From NCBI GenBank assembly GCA_900552295.1, contig URZB01000010.1, positions 1 through 14,973 of the forward strand: DNA of 14,973 bases, written 5' to 3'. The stretch comes from an uncultured Collinsella sp. Its GTDB lineage: Bacteria > Actinomycetota > Coriobacteriia > Coriobacteriales > Coriobacteriaceae. Made by a program: the position numbers and the translations under genes. Positions 14,887-14,973 of the stretch are shown one piece after another. Numbering within the stretch: position 1 is the first letter of the stretch; every line of letters begins with the position of its first letter. The notes below the pieces were generated by a model. That model was not told the DNA's origin. It saw only the letters and a list, made by a program, of their open reading frames with translations, and did not search any database.

Positions 14887-14973
14887 TTAGGCGACGTTTT
14901 CGACCAGCTCGGCGACAATAGCGTCAAAGGCGGCAACCGGATCGTCGGCGCCGGTGATGGGACGGCCCACCAC
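14887..14973 (-). CDS. pyrF: Orotidine 5'-phosphate decarboxylase (C-terminal end only)
   Basis: Only the last 28 codons and the stop are inside the window; the start lies beyond the right edge. The fragment begins VVGRPITGADDPVAAFDAI, the phosphate-binding (V/I)GRPIT motif near the C-terminus of OMP decarboxylase, the enzyme that makes UMP in the last step of pyrimidine synthesis. Reading frame and stop (TAA at 14887-14889) are clear. Position next to mihF agrees with the actinobacterial pyrF-mihF-gmk order. The fragment is too short to exclude a close relative, but motif and context agree. Confidence 0.85.
   Translation of the reverse strand: MVGRPITGADDPVAAFDAIVAELVENVA

Overview
The window looks like core chromosome of a moderately GC-rich actinobacterium, most probably of class Coriobacteriia (Collinsella-like). 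This is an inference from gene content and order, not from a database match. The right part has the actinobacterial order pyrF-mihF-gmk-rpoZ, with the actinobacteria-specific host factor mIHF. The rest follows the comEA-comEC-holA-rpsT-lepA-hemW-dnaJ-mtaB order familiar from Bacillus. GTG starts are frequent (mtaB, dnaJ, hemW, rpsT, rpoZ, gmk). All fourteen genes lie on the minus strand, so transcription runs from right to left. No tRNA, rRNA, CRISPR array, insertion sequence or prophage gene was seen, and no gene-free gap exceeds 300 bases.

In order of transcription: the last 28 codons of pyrF (14887-14973) are followed by a 239-base AT-richer gap holding two long inverted repeats and a probable promoter. 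Next comes the tightly packed unit mihF, gmk, rpoZ, thiI (14647 to 12237), in which stops and starts abut or lie 5 bases apart; it ends at a strong hairpin terminator (12194-12226). A 213-base gap with a 12-base palindrome leads into comEA-comEC (12023 to 9010), whose ATGA overlap couples the DNA-receptor and DNA-channel genes, then holA (8931-7969). rpsT (7835-7569) has its own leader and a perfect 14-bp hairpin terminator (7498-7534). lepA begins only 25 bases past that terminator, without a Shine-Dalgarno sequence, and leads lepA-dusB-hemW (gaps of 4 and 2 bases). Two adjacent DnaJ-family genes follow, then mtaB, which runs off the left edge.

The themes are translation and RNA modification (lepA, rpsT, and three tRNA-modifying enzymes: ThiI for s4U8, a dihydrouridine synthase, and MtaB for ms2t6A37), protein folding (two J-proteins), DNA uptake (comEA, comEC), replication (holA) and nucleotide/transcription housekeeping (pyrF, gmk, rpoZ, mihF). 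Relative to Bacillus, hrcA, grpE, dnaK, prmA and rsmE are absent between hemW and mtaB. In that place stands a second J-protein that keeps the J domain and all four zinc-finger motifs but loses most of the C-terminal substrate-binding region, replaced by about three membrane segments. That protein, the possibly leaderless lepA start and the structured mihF leader are the points most worth following up. Several long plus-strand open frames mirror the real genes and were rejected.
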